Shown here piece by piece: positions 17,008-26,650 of a stretch of 64,000 nucleotides of DNA (position 1 is its first letter; each line of letters begins with the position of its first letter). Position numbers and translations under genes: made by a program. Below the pieces are notes generated by a model. That model worked only from the letters and a program-made list of their open reading frames with translations, did not search any database and was not told where the DNA came from. Source of the stretch: an uncultured bacterium (GTDB lineage: Bacteria; Planctomycetota; GCA-002687715); NCBI GenBank assembly GCA_902826835.1, contig CADEGH010000011.1, forward strand, positions 1 through 64,000, given 5' to 3'.

Positions 17008-18372
17008 TCACGCCGCGGGGCGGGGCTTGGACTTTGAGGGGTAGAACAAAAGCAGCAGAGCGAGGCAGCCGAAGCTGGCCCACATCGGAACCGAGAAGAG
17101 CTTGGTGTAATTCATCACCCGGATCGCCTCGCCGGTCGGACTGAGCACGGGATTTCCGCCCTGGTCGAGGAAGGGTTCTCGGGCCCATTCGCCGACCCAA
17201 TTGTTGGCGATCAAACTGCCGACGATGATGCCGACTCCGATGATGACGAGGTTGAACAAACTCTGGGCGCTGGCGCGCAGATCGCTCGGCGTTTCTTCGT
17301 CGACCACCATGAAGGCGACGAAGATGAAACAGCCGAAGCAGAACCCGTGCAGCGCCAGACCCACCATGATGAGCGGCATCTTCGTGGTGTCGGCGAAAAT
17401 CGCCATCCGAAGCGCGTAGGCAACGATGCCCATCGCGAGCAGGGCCTTGCGCGACCGGCGTTTCGCGAGCGCCGGCATCAGGGCGAGCACCGCGATTTCG
17501 GCCATCTGGCCGATCGTCATCAAACCGCCTCCGCCCACTCCGAGGATGTCGTTGATGGCCGCGTTCAGGCTGCTCGCCTTTTCGCTCGTCCGCTGCACCT
17601 CGCTCAGGAATCCAGCCGTGTGCACAAAATAGAACTGGTGAATGCAGGAGATCGGAACCGCAAGGAGAAAGAGAGTGATGAGCGGTTGACGCCGCACCGC
17701 GCTCAGGGCGGCAAACGATGCGTTGGGTCGCGACGCCGCCTTCGAGGGCGGCGTATGCGGAAGGAAGAGGCAGAAGACCGCCATCACGCTGCCGAGGATC
17801 GCGCTGAGACGGAACGCGTCGGCACGACCGGCGTCCTGCGCCAGGCGCACCGCCTCCACCGTCGCGTTTTCCGGCGTGTGTTTCATGGCCAGCCAATGGC
17901 CCATGCAGATACCGACCGCGATCCATCCGACGGTGCCCCAAAGGCGCACACGCCCGAAGTCGCGATTGCGATCGGCCAGATGATGGAACGCAAGCGAGTT
18001 GGTCAACGACAGGGTGGGCGCGTAGACGAGCCCGTAAACGAGGCTGAGGCCCAAAAAGGTCGTGTAGTCGGAAACTCCCGCGAGCATCCACACCAAGACC
18101 GCGCCGGCCGCGTGTGAAACCGCCAGGAACTTCTCGGTGGCAAACCAGCGATCGGCAATTTGCCCGGCAATGAAAGGGCCGATGATCGCGCCCACCGCCC
18201 CCGCGGCGAAAATCCATCCCACCTCTTCGAGCGAGAAGCCGCGATGTCCGAGCAGGAAGGGGTACAAGATCGGCAGCCACGCTCCCCAAATCGCGTACTG
18301 CAGGAACATCATGATCGACAGACGCGGCAAGCAGGAGTTGCCGGAAGTCGTCGCGGAAGGAGAGCCGGTCAT
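17008..18372 (-). CDS. MFS transporter, nucleoside/sugar:H+ symporter-like
   Basis: The protein has 454 residues and about 12 hydrophobic segments, opening with LSIMMFLQYAIWGAWLPILYPFL. This 'MF.QYA.WGAWLP' start and GFSLEEVGWIFAAGAVGAIIGPFIAGQIADRWF are typical of the nucleoside-H+ symporter/LacY-like branch of the major facilitator superfamily found beside planctomycete sugar operons. The start codon overlaps the upstream ThuA-DUF1080 stop by 4 bases (ATGA), indicating translational coupling. Uptake of a glycoside or its product is the likely role. The substrate cannot be read from sequence. Confidence 0.9.
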   Translation of the reverse strand: MTGSPSATTSGNSCLPRLSIMMFLQYAIWGAWLPILYPFLLGHRGFSLEEVGWIFAAGAVGAIIGPFIAGQIADRWFATEKFLAVSHAAGAVLVWMLAGVSDYTTFLGLSLVYGLVYAPTLSLTNSLAFHHLADRNRDFGRVRLWGTVGWIAVGICMGHWLAMKHTPENATVEAVRLAQDAGRADAFRLSAILGSVMAVFCLFLPHTPPSKAASRPNASFAALSAVRRQPLITLFLLAVPISCIHQFYFVHTAGFLSEVQRTSEKASSLNAAINDILGVGGGGLMTIGQMAEIAVLALMPALAKRRSRKALLAMGIVAYALRMAIFADTTKMPLIMVGLALHGFCFGCFIFVAFMVVDEETPSDLRASAQSLFNLVIIGVGIIVGSLIANNWVGEWAREPFLDQGGNPVLSPTGEAIRVMNYTKLFSVPMWASFGCLALLLLFYPSKSKPRPAA

Positions 18373-19676
18373 TCGATCTCCTTCACACTCAGGTTGCGGA
18401 AACGCACCTTCGAGTTTTCGTCGTGGTTCTGGAGGCCGATGAATCCCTCGCGGCCGCGGTCGCCGGTAAACCGCGCCACGCCTTTGCCGTTCAAGGCGAT
18501 GGCGTATTCCTGGCCTTGGACCGTGATCTCATACCGGTTCCACTCTCCCGCGGGCTTGGACGCGAGCTCCGTCGCATCCTGGAAGTCGTAGATGCTGCCG
18601 GTGCGGTGTTTGGCGCCGCCCGAATCGCAAATTTGCACTTCGTAGCCCTGCTTGACCGCATCCCAGGGTGAGAGCGGCACCGCCGGGAAGCGCACGAACA
18701 CTCCACTGTTGTCGTCCTTTTTCGTCGACTGCCACTCGAGGGTGAGGACGAAGTCGCGGAAGGACCGGTCGCGATACCAGAGCATCCCCATGCCGCCTTC
18801 GCTTTCGAGACAGCCGTCCACGACGTTGAACTTGCCGGGACCGGTCTGGCTCCAACCCGTGAGCGTCTTACCGTCGAAGAGCCGGTAGGTGCCGTCGGCC
18901 AAGGGTCGCGGTGCGGTCGTCGCCCAGAGGAGCGCCTGACCGACGAGGGAATGGAAGGCCGGATGTTCGTGCGTCGGCATGCCGTGGCCGAGGATCGTGT
19001 AGAAGACACGGCCGACCCCGTATTGCTTGGCCCACGCCACCGGTCGCGCCGGTGCGCCCGCGGGATCGCCCGGACTGTGGCCGGTCATGAGGAGGAGTTT
19101 GTCGTCGAACCGACAATTCTTGAGATGGTAAAACTCGTCCTCGACTTCGAAGGGCCCGTGGAAGCAGCGCAGAGCATCATGGTCGGGCGAGACATTGTCC
19201 GCCTTGATCTTCTGGAACGCAGGGTGGCTCTCGAAGCGCCCTCCGAGCAGCGCGTCGTATTCGGTCCAGCCCGGATGCGAGTCGCCAGCGCTGTGTAAGG
19301 CGACGTACCCGCCACCCGCGCGCACGAACTTCAAGAACCCGGCTTTGTCGGCATCGGACCAACCGAGCTCGCCCTGCGAGTAGGCCAGGATGGCATCGAA
19401 GTGTTGGCCGAGCTCCGGATCGTCGAGTCCGACCTTCGCGTCGGGAACCCCTTTCGGAAACGGCCCCGGCCCCTTTCTCAGAAGCTGCCAGGTGCAACGG
19501 GGATACTGGAGCTTGACCCCCTCGAGGAGCGATTGGGTGTTGGCCTCGAAGTCGTGGTAGCCACCGCCGGCGATGACCAACACCCGGATCGGCGCCTCTT
19601 CCACCATCGGGACTTCCTGGGCGAGCGCGGGGACCAGGAGCCCAATCCAAACGAGCAGAGCGAGATGCATGGCCAC
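18369..19676 (-). CDS. ThuA-like plus DUF1080 (3-keto-glycoside hydrolase type) fusion
   Basis: The protein has 435 residues and a signal peptide (residues 1-19, LALLVWIGLLVPALAQ). Residues 28-235 are a ThuA-like domain (VLVIAGGGYHDFEANT, GYVALHSAGDSHPGW, YGVGRVFYTILGHG), a class I glutamine-amidotransferase-like fold linked to trehalose utilisation. Residues 243-433 are DUF1080, a concanavalin-like sandwich (LFDGKTLTGW, SGVFVRFP, GFIGLQNHDENSKVRFRNL) now associated with cleavage of 3-keto-disaccharides. Together with the downstream symporter, isomerase and dehydrogenase this suggests extracytoplasmic cleavage of a 3-keto-glycoside and uptake of the product. It is the first gene of the operon and is divergent from the PVC cytochrome gene across 60 bases. 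Confidence 0.93.
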   Translation of the reverse strand: MAMHLALLVWIGLLVPALAQEVPMVEEAPIRVLVIAGGGYHDFEANTQSLLEGVKLQYPRCTWQLLRKGPGPFPKGVPDAKVGLDDPELGQHFDAILAYSQGELGWSDADKAGFLKFVRAGGGYVALHSAGDSHPGWTEYDALLGGRFESHPAFQKIKADNVSPDHDALRCFHGPFEVEDEFYHLKNCRFDDKLLLMTGHSPGDPAGAPARPVAWAKQYGVGRVFYTILGHGMPTHEHPAFHSLVGQALLWATTAPRPLADGTYRLFDGKTLTGWSQTGPGKFNVVDGCLESEGGMGMLWYRDRSFRDFVLTLEWQSTKKDDNSGVFVRFPAVPLSPWDAVKQGYEVQICDSGGAKHRTGSIYDFQDATELASKPAGEWNRYEITVQGQEYAIALNGKGVARFTGDRGREGFIGLQNHDENSKVRFRNLSVKEIE

Positions 19677-19736
19677 AAAGTACCAGGCGGGCCGACCGAG
19701 TCAGGGGACCCTCGGTGCACCCCTTAGGATGCCGGC

Positions 19737-22700
19737 ATGCTGGACCGTTTTCTCCCCCGGGTGCTCGCCCTCTTCGGACTCTGCGGCCTCCTGGTCGCGC
19801 AGCACGGCCTCCTGGCTCCGCCGGGCTTCGTCGTCGAACTTGTTGCGCAAACTCCCGTCCTTCGCTGGCCGAGCGCGGTCCTGCCCTGCCGGGACGGCAG
19901 CGTTCTCGTGGGCGAAGACCCGATGGACATGCCCGGGCCCGCCCACGAGCCCATCGATCGGATCGTGAGGTTTCGCCGAACCTCAGCGGGCACTTGGGAA
20001 AAGACCCTCTTTGCCGATCGCCTCTACGCCGTCTTCGGCCTCCTCGAGATCGGCGACTCCGTCTACTGCATGAACATGCCGCACCTCACGGTGCTGCGCG
20101 ACCAAGACGGAGACGGCTACGCCGAGTCGCGCGAGGTCCTGATCGAGAACTTGGGGGTCCCCCCGCCCGGCGCCGACGGCGGGTTCAATGACCACATCGT
20201 TTCGGGACTCCAGCGCGGACTCGATGGTTGGATCTACGTCGCGGTGGGCGACAAGGGAGTCCCGCGGGCCACTGGGCGCGACGGATCCACGATCACTCTG
20301 CGCGGAGGCGGGATCGTGCGCCTCCGCCCGGATGGCACCCGACTCGAGGTCGTGGCGCGGGGGCTTCGCAACATCCTCGAACCCTGCCTCGACGCCGAGG
20401 ACGAGCTCTTCACCTACGACAACACCGACGACGGCCGCGGCTGGTGGACGAGGTTCACCCACGTCGTGCCGGGGGGCGAGTACGGATATCCCTGGGACTA
20501 CCAGAAGCACCCCGAGCGCCACTTACCTTGCCTGGGAGACTGCGGTGGCGGCTCGCCCACCGGTGGCGCAGCCTACCGGGAATCGGCGTGGCCCGCCGAG
20601 TTCCACGGCGACCTCTTCTTCTGTGATTGGGCGGACCGGGTGGTTCGCCGTTTCGAGGTCGAACGCCGAGGGCCCACTTTCGCCCTCACGGGGCACTCCG
20701 ATTTTCTGAGGGCGGAGGAGGGTGCCGCTCCGTTCCATCCGACCGACTTGGCGTTTTCGCTCGATGGCCGGGCCCTCTTGGTCACCGATTGGAACTTCGG
20801 GGGCTGGCAGAAGCCGGATGAGCGAGGACGGCTGTTCCTCGTTCGACGCGAACACGAAGTCGCGTCCGAACCCCTCGCTCCCCTCACCACTTTGGAGGCG
20901 CAGTTCGGAGCACTCGCCTCCGATCAGTATTCGCTGCGTCGTGAAGCTCAGGATCGGCTCATCGCGGCGGGCCGCGTAGCGCTCCCTGGCCTTCGGTCGA
21001 TCCTGGAGACGAGTCGCCACGAAGCGGCACGCCGCCATGCCCTGTGGGCTTGGGCGGAGATCCAGCGAAGCCTCGGGTCGTCCGAACCTTGGCCGATCCT
21101 CCCGGAGGCCTCACCGGCCCTGATCGCGCAGAACCTCCGCGCGCAGGAGGCAACGAGCCCAGCGAAGTGGCCGGAAGAACCTTGGCTACTCCGCACTGAG
21201 CTCAGTCAAGCACTGAGGACGGCCACGGCCCTGGGCTCACTCCCGCCTCGCCCCGACCGTTTGCCCGACGGCGTCCTGCGCTTCCTCGCACGCCGCGTCT
21301 GGGCGCAATCGGCGAGCGCTCGCGACCTCCTCGGCGCGTTCGAAGACCCGGAATCTCAGAGCGAGGCCTCCCTGATCTTCCGCCACCTCGATCGTCCCCT
21401 GGTGGTTTCCGAACTCGCCGATGCCCTTCGCGACCGCTTGGGGCAGGACCCGGCTCCGGTTCGGTTTCTGGTTGCTCTCATCGATGCCTTGGGCCCTCTC
21501 CATCAGCGCCCCCCGGCGTGGGACGGGCGGTGGTGGGGAATCGGTCCGGCCGACGACGCGCCACCGCGACACACCGAAGCCTGGTCGGCGACCCCTGCGG
21601 TCACCCTGGCCCTGCGCGCGGCCATCCGCCATCCGAACTCGGAAGTGGCCGCGAGCGCCCGGCGCGCGGTGCAGCAAACCGCCGCGCCCGAATTGCTCCA
21701 AGACCTCCTTGGATTTGCGGGCGAGCTGGCCGACGGAAGCCCCGATCTTCTGCCGATGATGTCCGTGTTTGCCGACGTGAGGTTTTCCGGCGCGCGGGCC
21801 CTCTTTCGCGCTCAATTTTTCTCCCCATCAGCCTCTCATCGCCTGGCCGCGATCGCCGGACTCAGGGCCCTGGAGGACCGCGAATCGGCCGCCTCCGTGC
21901 TCGCGAGGCTGACCGACGCGGATCTCGAAGTCCGGCGAGCGGTCCTTCGCACCGTGACGGCGTGGCGCCTGGCGGAAGCCCGCGCCGCCTTGCTCGGGTT
22001 CATCGAAGATCCTGAACTTCGGACCACTGCGTGGGACGGCCTCGCGGCCCTTGCCACAGCAGACGACGCGGCGCTCCTTCTCGCTTCGTTGAGCGACCCG
22101 AACGGATTGGTCCGACAAAAGAGTCGTCAGGCCGTGGAACGACTGGCGACGGAAATTCGCCCCTACCTCGAAGCCGCGGCGAATCGCATTTCGCCGGCTG
22201 TCCTCTACGAAATCCAAAAGATCTACTCGCGCCCCGAGCCCTTGCGGCAGTGGCAAGTTCTGGGTCCGATTCCGAAGGTCCAGACGCCTCTGGCCGCGCG
22301 AGACTCCGCCGCCACTTGGCAATCGCACGAAACGACCGCAGAACGGGGCCGCGTCGATCTCAAAGCGCTGCTCGACGGGGGCAACGACCAGATCGCCTTC
22401 GCCAGCACCAAGATTGTCGAGGCCAGGTCGCGCGCGACCCGGCTGCGCGTCGGCAGCGACGACGACGTCGCGATTTGGCTCAATGGAGAACTGGTTCACG
22501 ATCACGCAGTCACTCGGGGCTGGCGCGCGAGCGAAGACAGCGTGCCGGTGACCCTCCGGTCCGGCGCGAATCATCTCCTGGTTCGCATCGGCCAGGGCTA
22601 TGGGGATTGGGCTTTCAACGTCGAGTGGCCTGCGAGCACCGGGGGCCCCCTTTTTCTTCGCGAGGGAGTTCCGCCGCCGCGCGAGCGACTCCGCGAGGCG

Positions 22701-23147
22701 GCTTTGGGGGGCACGGGCTCGGTGGAATCGGGCCGCACCCTCTTCCGCGATCGGGCGCGTCTCATGTGCGCGAGTTGTCACCGAGCGGAGGGCTTCGGAA
22801 CCGCCCTCGGCCCCGACCTGAGCGAGATTGGCAAGAAATCCTCGCGCCGGGAGATCATCGATTCGGTCCTGGAACCCTCCCTGAAGATCCTCGACGGCTA
22901 TCGCGAGAGCGGTGTCGAACTGCGGGAGGGGCAGACTCTTTACGGTCTTTTGTCCGAGCCCGAGCCGGGCCAATTCCAGCTCGTCGACTCCGAAGGTGAG
23001 ACCCACCGCTTCCTCGCCGCCGAACTCCAGAGTCGCTGGACCCTCCAGAGCTCCGCCATGCCGGAAGGCCTCGTGGATTCCCTCGATCCGAAGGCCTTCG
23101 CGGACCTCGTCGCGTACCTGGAATCCCTGCGCTCCACGACTCCCTGA
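19737..23147 (+). CDS. PVC-type cytochrome c with beta-propeller and HEAT-like repeats
   Basis: The protein has 1136 residues and a signal peptide (about 1-22). Residues 30-370 form a sorbosone/glucose-dehydrogenase-like propeller (GLLEIGDSVYCMN, DGGFNDHIVSGLQRGLDGWIYVAVGD, PGGEYGYPWDY). Residues 385-830 are helical HEAT/Armadillo-like repeats, rich in 'A..LL..L.DP...VR'. Residues 835-965 resemble a jelly-roll module (VGSDDDVAIWLNGELVHDH). The C-terminal cytochrome c has heme motif CASCH near residue 1012 and a distal GPDLSEIGKKSSRREIIDSVLEPS segment. This architecture is nearly confined to the PVC superphylum. It probably oxidises a sugar or polysaccharide component outside the membrane and passes electrons through its heme. 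It shares a 60-base divergent promoter region with the carbohydrate operon. Confidence 0.93.
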   Translation: MLDRFLPRVLALFGLCGLLVAQHGLLAPPGFVVELVAQTPVLRWPSAVLPCRDGSVLVGEDPMDMPGPAHEPIDRIVRFRRTSAGTWEKTLFADRLYAVFGLLEIGDSVYCMNMPHLTVLRDQDGDGYAESREVLIENLGVPPPGADGGFNDHIVSGLQRGLDGWIYVAVGDKGVPRATGRDGSTITLRGGGIVRLRPDGTRLEVVARGLRNILEPCLDAEDELFTYDNTDDGRGWWTRFTHVVPGGEYGYPWDYQKHPERHLPCLGDCGGGSPTGGAAYRESAWPAEFHGDLFFCDWADRVVRRFEVERRGPTFALTGHSDFLRAEEGAAPFHPTDLAFSLDGRALLVTDWNFGGWQKPDERGRLFLVRREHEVASEPLAPLTTLEAQFGALASDQYSLRREAQDRLIAAGRVALPGLRSILETSRHEAARRHALWAWAEIQRSLGSSEPWPILPEASPALIAQNLRAQEATSPAKWPEEPWLLRTELSQALRTATALGSLPPRPDRLPDGVLRFLARRVWAQSASARDLLGAFEDPESQSEASLIFRHLDRPLVVSELADALRDRLGQDPAPVRFLVALIDALGPLHQRPPAWDGRWWGIGPADDAPPRHTEAWSATPAVTLALRAAIRHPNSEVAASARRAVQQTAAPELLQDLLGFAGELADGSPDLLPMMSVFADVRFSGARALFRAQFFSPSASHRLAAIAGLRALEDRESAASVLARLTDADLEVRRAVLRTVTAWRLAEARAALLGFIEDPELRTTAWDGLAALATADDAALLLASLSDPNGLVRQKSRQAVERLATEIRPYLEAAANRISPAVLYEIQKIYSRPEPLRQWQVLGPIPKVQTPLAARDSAATWQSHETTAERGRVDLKALLDGGNDQIAFASTKIVEARSRATRLRVGSDDDVAIWLNGELVHDHAVTRGWRASEDSVPVTLRSGANHLLVRIGQGYGDWAFNVEWPASTGGPLFLREGVPPPRERLREAALGGTGSVESGRTLFRDRARLMCASCHRAEGFGTALGPDLSEIGKKSSRREIIDSVLEPSLKILDGYRESGVELREGQTLYGLLSEPEPGQFQLVDSEGETHRFLAAELQSRWTLQSSAMPEGLVDSLDPKAFADLVAYLESLRSTTP

Positions 23148-23268
23148 GGGTCGGCATCGGCGGGCTCGTCAATAAAATTCCATTTGGACGCTACCCCCCC
23201 GAGCGAGAGGATGCACTGTAGGTGGGGACAAGCCCCGTGCGTTGGACGACTTTTGCGAGGAAACGACC

Positions 23269-23697
23269 ATGCGAATTCCGCGAGTTCTTGGACTTTTGTG
23301 TCTCTGCGTGTTTCTACCCGCCGCGCTCTCCGCCACCGCCAGCCTCAAGTGGAGAAGAATGTGGAGCACCGAGAGCTGCCGGCTGGTCTGGGTCGAGTCC
23401 GATACTCTGGCCTGTGAAGGACTGTGCCTGCCCGACAACTATCAATGCGACCTCCACACGGAGCCGCATCCGACGTTGCCCAATTCCACCTTCACCGAGT
23501 GCCGCTGCAATCACTACACGATCGGGCTGCCGCCGTACGTCGATGACTATCACACTCCGAATTCCGAGTGCGCGGAGAGTGAAGTCGTGCGCGACGGATA
23601 TGGACGGGTTTTGGTGATTTGTACCGAGTACAACTGCCAAACCCTCTGCGTTCCACAGAGCTCTCAAAATCCCGGGCCGGTTTGTTCGTGCCCTTGA
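23269..23697 (+). CDS. small secreted cysteine-rich protein
   Basis: The protein has 142 residues from an ATG with GAGG 8 bases upstream. A frame-extending start at 23242 would put charged residues before the signal and is rejected. The signal peptide is about residues 1-21 (IPRVLGLLCLCVFLPAALS). The mature part of about 120 residues contains 12 cysteines, in clusters such as CEGLC, CRC, CTEYNC and CSC, which suggests six disulfides and a compact extracellular fold. No family was recognised. It lies 122 bases after the PVC cytochrome gene on the same strand, but a functional link is not shown. Confidence 0.65.
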   Translation: MRIPRVLGLLCLCVFLPAALSATASLKWRRMWSTESCRLVWVESDTLACEGLCLPDNYQCDLHTEPHPTLPNSTFTECRCNHYTIGLPPYVDDYHTPNSECAESEVVRDGYGRVLVICTEYNCQTLCVPQSSQNPGPVCSCP

Positions 23698-23773
23698 CTC
23701 TCGTTCCATAGGGCGCAGTCGCTGATCACCGGCATCGCATCCGGATGTGAGCGATCAAGAAAGAAACCGTACC

Positions 23774-25447
23774 ATGGCAGATCAGGGAATTGGCAAGACT
23801 CTGGCGACCCCAGTAGGGCTTCGGACATGGACCTTCATCGGGATCCTCGTTGCCTTGTCGCTGGGATATGGCGGCACTCAGGCTCTCGTCACCGCCGCCG
23901 CGGATCCCAAAGGCAGGGGCTCCACGACCGGAAGTGCCATTGAACCGATGGACGTCTCGTCGCTGAAGCCGGCGGATCGCCAAGAAATCACCGCTTCCCG
24001 AGCCTATGTCGACGGTGACCGCCGGATTTCGGTGCGCGTCCTGACCGAAGACGATTCGGAACCGCCGTACTTCGTAGACATGATCGATCTCTCCGCCGCC
24101 GGCCGACTTGCCCCGCGCCTCCTGACTCGCGGGCCCGAGGCAGGACGAGAATGGGAAGTCGACGGAGAAGAATCGCGGCGCTGGGAAGGGAGGAGCCTGC
24201 GCATTCGAGCCCAAGGCTTTGCGGACTCTCACCCGATCGGTCCACTGGTATCCGGCCATTCCTACGAAGTAGGACTCGTCAAGGCCGCTTTCCATCGCAT
24301 TCAATTCCACGATCGCGACCAACGCCCCATCCCGGGAGTCCGCGTGAGTCTCTCGCCCGCGGAACTCGGCTCGCCCTTGACCGCCAGCGCGTTGGACGAC
24401 GGGTCGAATTGCGCCCCCGGAGATCTCCTTCCCATCCACCGCTACCAGAGCGGGTCCGACGGAATTGCCGTGATCAACGATGTCACTCCCGGAAAGTATT
24501 TCGTGTCCGTGCAATCCGACTCCTACCTGACCCTCGATCATGAACATGATTTCATGCTCCAGGTCGCCTACGGCTTCGACGTGTGCAGGATGGGTCGGAT
24601 CATGGTGTGTCCCATCCGTTTTTCACCCGAGGGCCTCCCGGTTTCCACGGAAATCGACATCCGTTGTCCACGCCTGGGCTGGGCGTCCGAGAGTCAAAAG
24701 CTACAGAACCACTTCGGAACCGCGCTGCAAGGCCTGGCGAGCGAACGATTTCCGACCGCCGACTACGTCGTTCCTTTCGTACCGCGGGACCAAGAGCTGG
24801 ACTCCGTGGAGGTGCGTCTTCGGATTTCCTTGGGTGATCTCCATATCTCCGAATCCGTCATGGCCCGACCGATCGATCAATTCCAAGCTCCGCTGGTCCT
24901 GGATTTATCGGCCCTCCGCTCTGCGCCCCTCTGTGCAGTCAGTGTGCCCGGACTCGCGCACCTCGCGACACGATCCAACACGATTTTCTTCAAGAATGTC
25001 GGATCCCATGGTGGTGGCCGAACCGCGATTTACGAAGCCAATTTGGGTGGCTCTACGCTCCTCCCCTACGGCGACTATGTGATCGGAGCCTGGCCGAGCC
25101 TCATCCCCGGTCAGAAGCCGCTCGTGCCAACGAAGTTCCGGGCTGATGGTCCGGCGATGGAAGTGCGCGTCGATGGATTGGAGTCTCACCGGGTCGTCAC
25201 CGTTCGAGCCGGAGCGGTTAGCAATGATCCTATGGCTGGCTGGGATCTTCGAGTGTCTCGGGGCCGGGACGTGGTCTATCGCCAGAGGGCCTACCGAGGG
25301 TTCGTGGAACTGGTTTTGCCCGCCTCCGAGCCGTACCACATGGAGGTGGTCACTCGGGCGGGGATGAGGGGATCCGCATCGATTGCGCCTTGCCCCGACC
25401 CGAGTGACACGATGCCTCGTTCCGTGTTTGTCGACGTGAAGCCATGA
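23774..25447 (+). CDS. membrane-anchored protein with regulatory-like sandwich segments
   Basis: The protein has 557 residues from the ATG at 23774; an in-frame GTG at 23747 would add nine residues. A hydrophobic anchor occupies about residues 14-36 (TWTFIGILVALSLGYGGTQALV). The body is predicted beta-rich. A segment near residue 180 (DRDQRPIPGVRVSLSPAELG, then SDGIAVINDVTPGKYFV) has the carboxypeptidase-regulatory-like pattern also seen in the proteins at 0.1-7.7 kb and 51-55.7 kb, so it belongs to the same broad class. No enzyme signature is visible. Its stop overlaps the next start by 4 bases (ATGA), so it is coupled to the MauE/DoxX-like gene. Confidence 0.68.
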   Translation: MADQGIGKTLATPVGLRTWTFIGILVALSLGYGGTQALVTAAADPKGRGSTTGSAIEPMDVSSLKPADRQEITASRAYVDGDRRISVRVLTEDDSEPPYFVDMIDLSAAGRLAPRLLTRGPEAGREWEVDGEESRRWEGRSLRIRAQGFADSHPIGPLVSGHSYEVGLVKAAFHRIQFHDRDQRPIPGVRVSLSPAELGSPLTASALDDGSNCAPGDLLPIHRYQSGSDGIAVINDVTPGKYFVSVQSDSYLTLDHEHDFMLQVAYGFDVCRMGRIMVCPIRFSPEGLPVSTEIDIRCPRLGWASESQKLQNHFGTALQGLASERFPTADYVVPFVPRDQELDSVEVRLRISLGDLHISESVMARPIDQFQAPLVLDLSALRSAPLCAVSVPGLAHLATRSNTIFFKNVGSHGGGRTAIYEANLGGSTLLPYGDYVIGAWPSLIPGQKPLVPTKFRADGPAMEVRVDGLESHRVVTVRAGAVSNDPMAGWDLRVSRGRDVVYRQRAYRGFVELVLPASEPYHMEVVTRAGMRGSASIAPCPDPSDTMPRSVFVDVKP

Positions 25448-25851
25448 GACTGCGAGCCCTTCCTCGCTACGTCTTGATTCTCCTGCTCCTTCTCGCCGCC
25501 GGGCTCAAGATTCTCTCCGGCTGGGATCCGCGATTCTCGACGCCGCAATCGGCCTATTGGGCTATTGCCGTGGGGGAAGTCGGAACCGCCGTCCTGCTGT
25601 TGGGCCCACGCCGCGAGTGGGGAATCGCTCTGGCCATTGGATTGGCCGCGAGCTCCTTCCTGCCCTTGAAGGGAGACTGCGGGTGCTTGGGACGGCTCGT
25701 GCGTCTCCAACAATCCGGCCGAAGGGTCCTGGGCGCCACCCTGGGGGTGGCCGCAGCGGCCGCGCTGATGTTGGAGTCGAACCGCGCGACCGTTCAACCC
25801 GCCGGCACCTCCACGCCGGCACCACTCAGGCCCGGGCACCCCCCTCAATAG
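25444..25851 (+). CDS. MauE/DoxX-like small integral membrane protein
   Basis: The protein has 135 residues and four hydrophobic segments: about 8-22, 40-55, 62-78 and 98-112. After the third segment comes KGDCGCLGRL, a CGC(F/L)G motif typical of MauE/DoxX-type membrane proteins, where the cysteine pair is thought to take part in thiol-disulfide chemistry or quinone-linked electron transfer. In methylamine systems MauE helps disulfide formation. It is coupled by a 4-base overlap to the anchored protein upstream, so a role in maturing that or another exported protein is possible but is inference. Confidence 0.68.
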   Translation: MRLRALPRYVLILLLLLAAGLKILSGWDPRFSTPQSAYWAIAVGEVGTAVLLLGPRREWGIALAIGLAASSFLPLKGDCGCLGRLVRLQQSGRRVLGATLGVAAAAALMLESNRATVQPAGTSTPAPLRPGHPPQ

Positions 25852-25936
25852 GTCTGGACGCTCCCCTCGCCGCGGTCTATTTGCAAAGAAACTCATCTCC
25901 CCTTACTCTATGGCGATCCCCTCCAAGGAGTCGGCC

Positions 25937-26596
25937 ATGAGACCATCGAGGTCCAAGCGAGTCCGCATTGCCGAGCCTCACGATCGGCGTCAGACCATGG
26001 CGCAGTGGTATGAGGATCTCGTCAGACAACCAACCCGAGCGGTGGAGTTTGTCGAAGCGGTAGTCACTTCCACAAGGCCCCGCGCGTCGAAAGATGACAT
26101 CCGCGAAATCACTTCGGAAGTGATGGCTCGACTGTTCGCGTCGCAAACCCGAGTGCTCGGCGTGGATCCAAGCCCTGACCGTTGGGTCAAGGGAATCATC
26201 AGGAATCTCGCACGAGAGAAGCGGAGGACTTCTCGACCACCGAGGGGGAAGAACGTCAGGGCGGATCCGAACTCGACGACCCATGTCGAATCCGAGGTCG
26301 ATCCGCGGCGACAAGTCGGCGATTGTGTTCCCCTGATCCCCGAGCCATACCGCTACATCTGCGAACAGCAGTACCTCCTCGGAGCCAAACGGAGTTCGAT
26401 CCAGGCTCTGATCCAGTCTCAGCGGGCCATTGGAACCGAAGAATGCCGCCGTCTCTTTCGCAAGGCCCATGCGATGCTCAAGTGTGTGCTCGAAGGTCGA
26501 TCCATCTCCAAACGGTGGCCGCGCGCCGAAGCCCAGGCCCGCAAGCACTGGGCCAAGGCCATTGCCGCCCTACGGACCCGGATGCCAGCGTTCTGA
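25937..26596 (+). CDS. probable divergent ECF-type sigma factor
   Basis: The protein has 219 residues. The ATG at 25937 is chosen over 25910 because AAGGAG sits 7 bases upstream. Residues 30-110 look like sigma region 2 (DDIREITSEVMARLFAS, then PDRWVKGIIRNLAREKRR, comparable to the 'FRGWLLGIARN' helix of ECF factors). A charged linker follows. Residues 135-190 resemble region 4 (LIPEPYRYICEQQYLLGAKRSSIQALI, then RRLFRKAHAMLK), although the helix-turn-helix is less regular than usual. The C-terminal tail is basic. No anti-sigma gene adjoins it. Other DNA-binding roles are possible. Confidence 0.55.
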   Translation: MRPSRSKRVRIAEPHDRRQTMAQWYEDLVRQPTRAVEFVEAVVTSTRPRASKDDIREITSEVMARLFASQTRVLGVDPSPDRWVKGIIRNLAREKRRTSRPPRGKNVRADPNSTTHVESEVDPRRQVGDCVPLIPEPYRYICEQQYLLGAKRSSIQALIQSQRAIGTEECRRLFRKAHAMLKCVLEGRSISKRWPRAEAQARKHWAKAIAALRTRMPAF

Positions 26597-26650
26597 TGCG
26601 AAACCTAGCCTCCCCGTGAAAGTGCCTCTCGATTCGGGCAACATCCCCGG

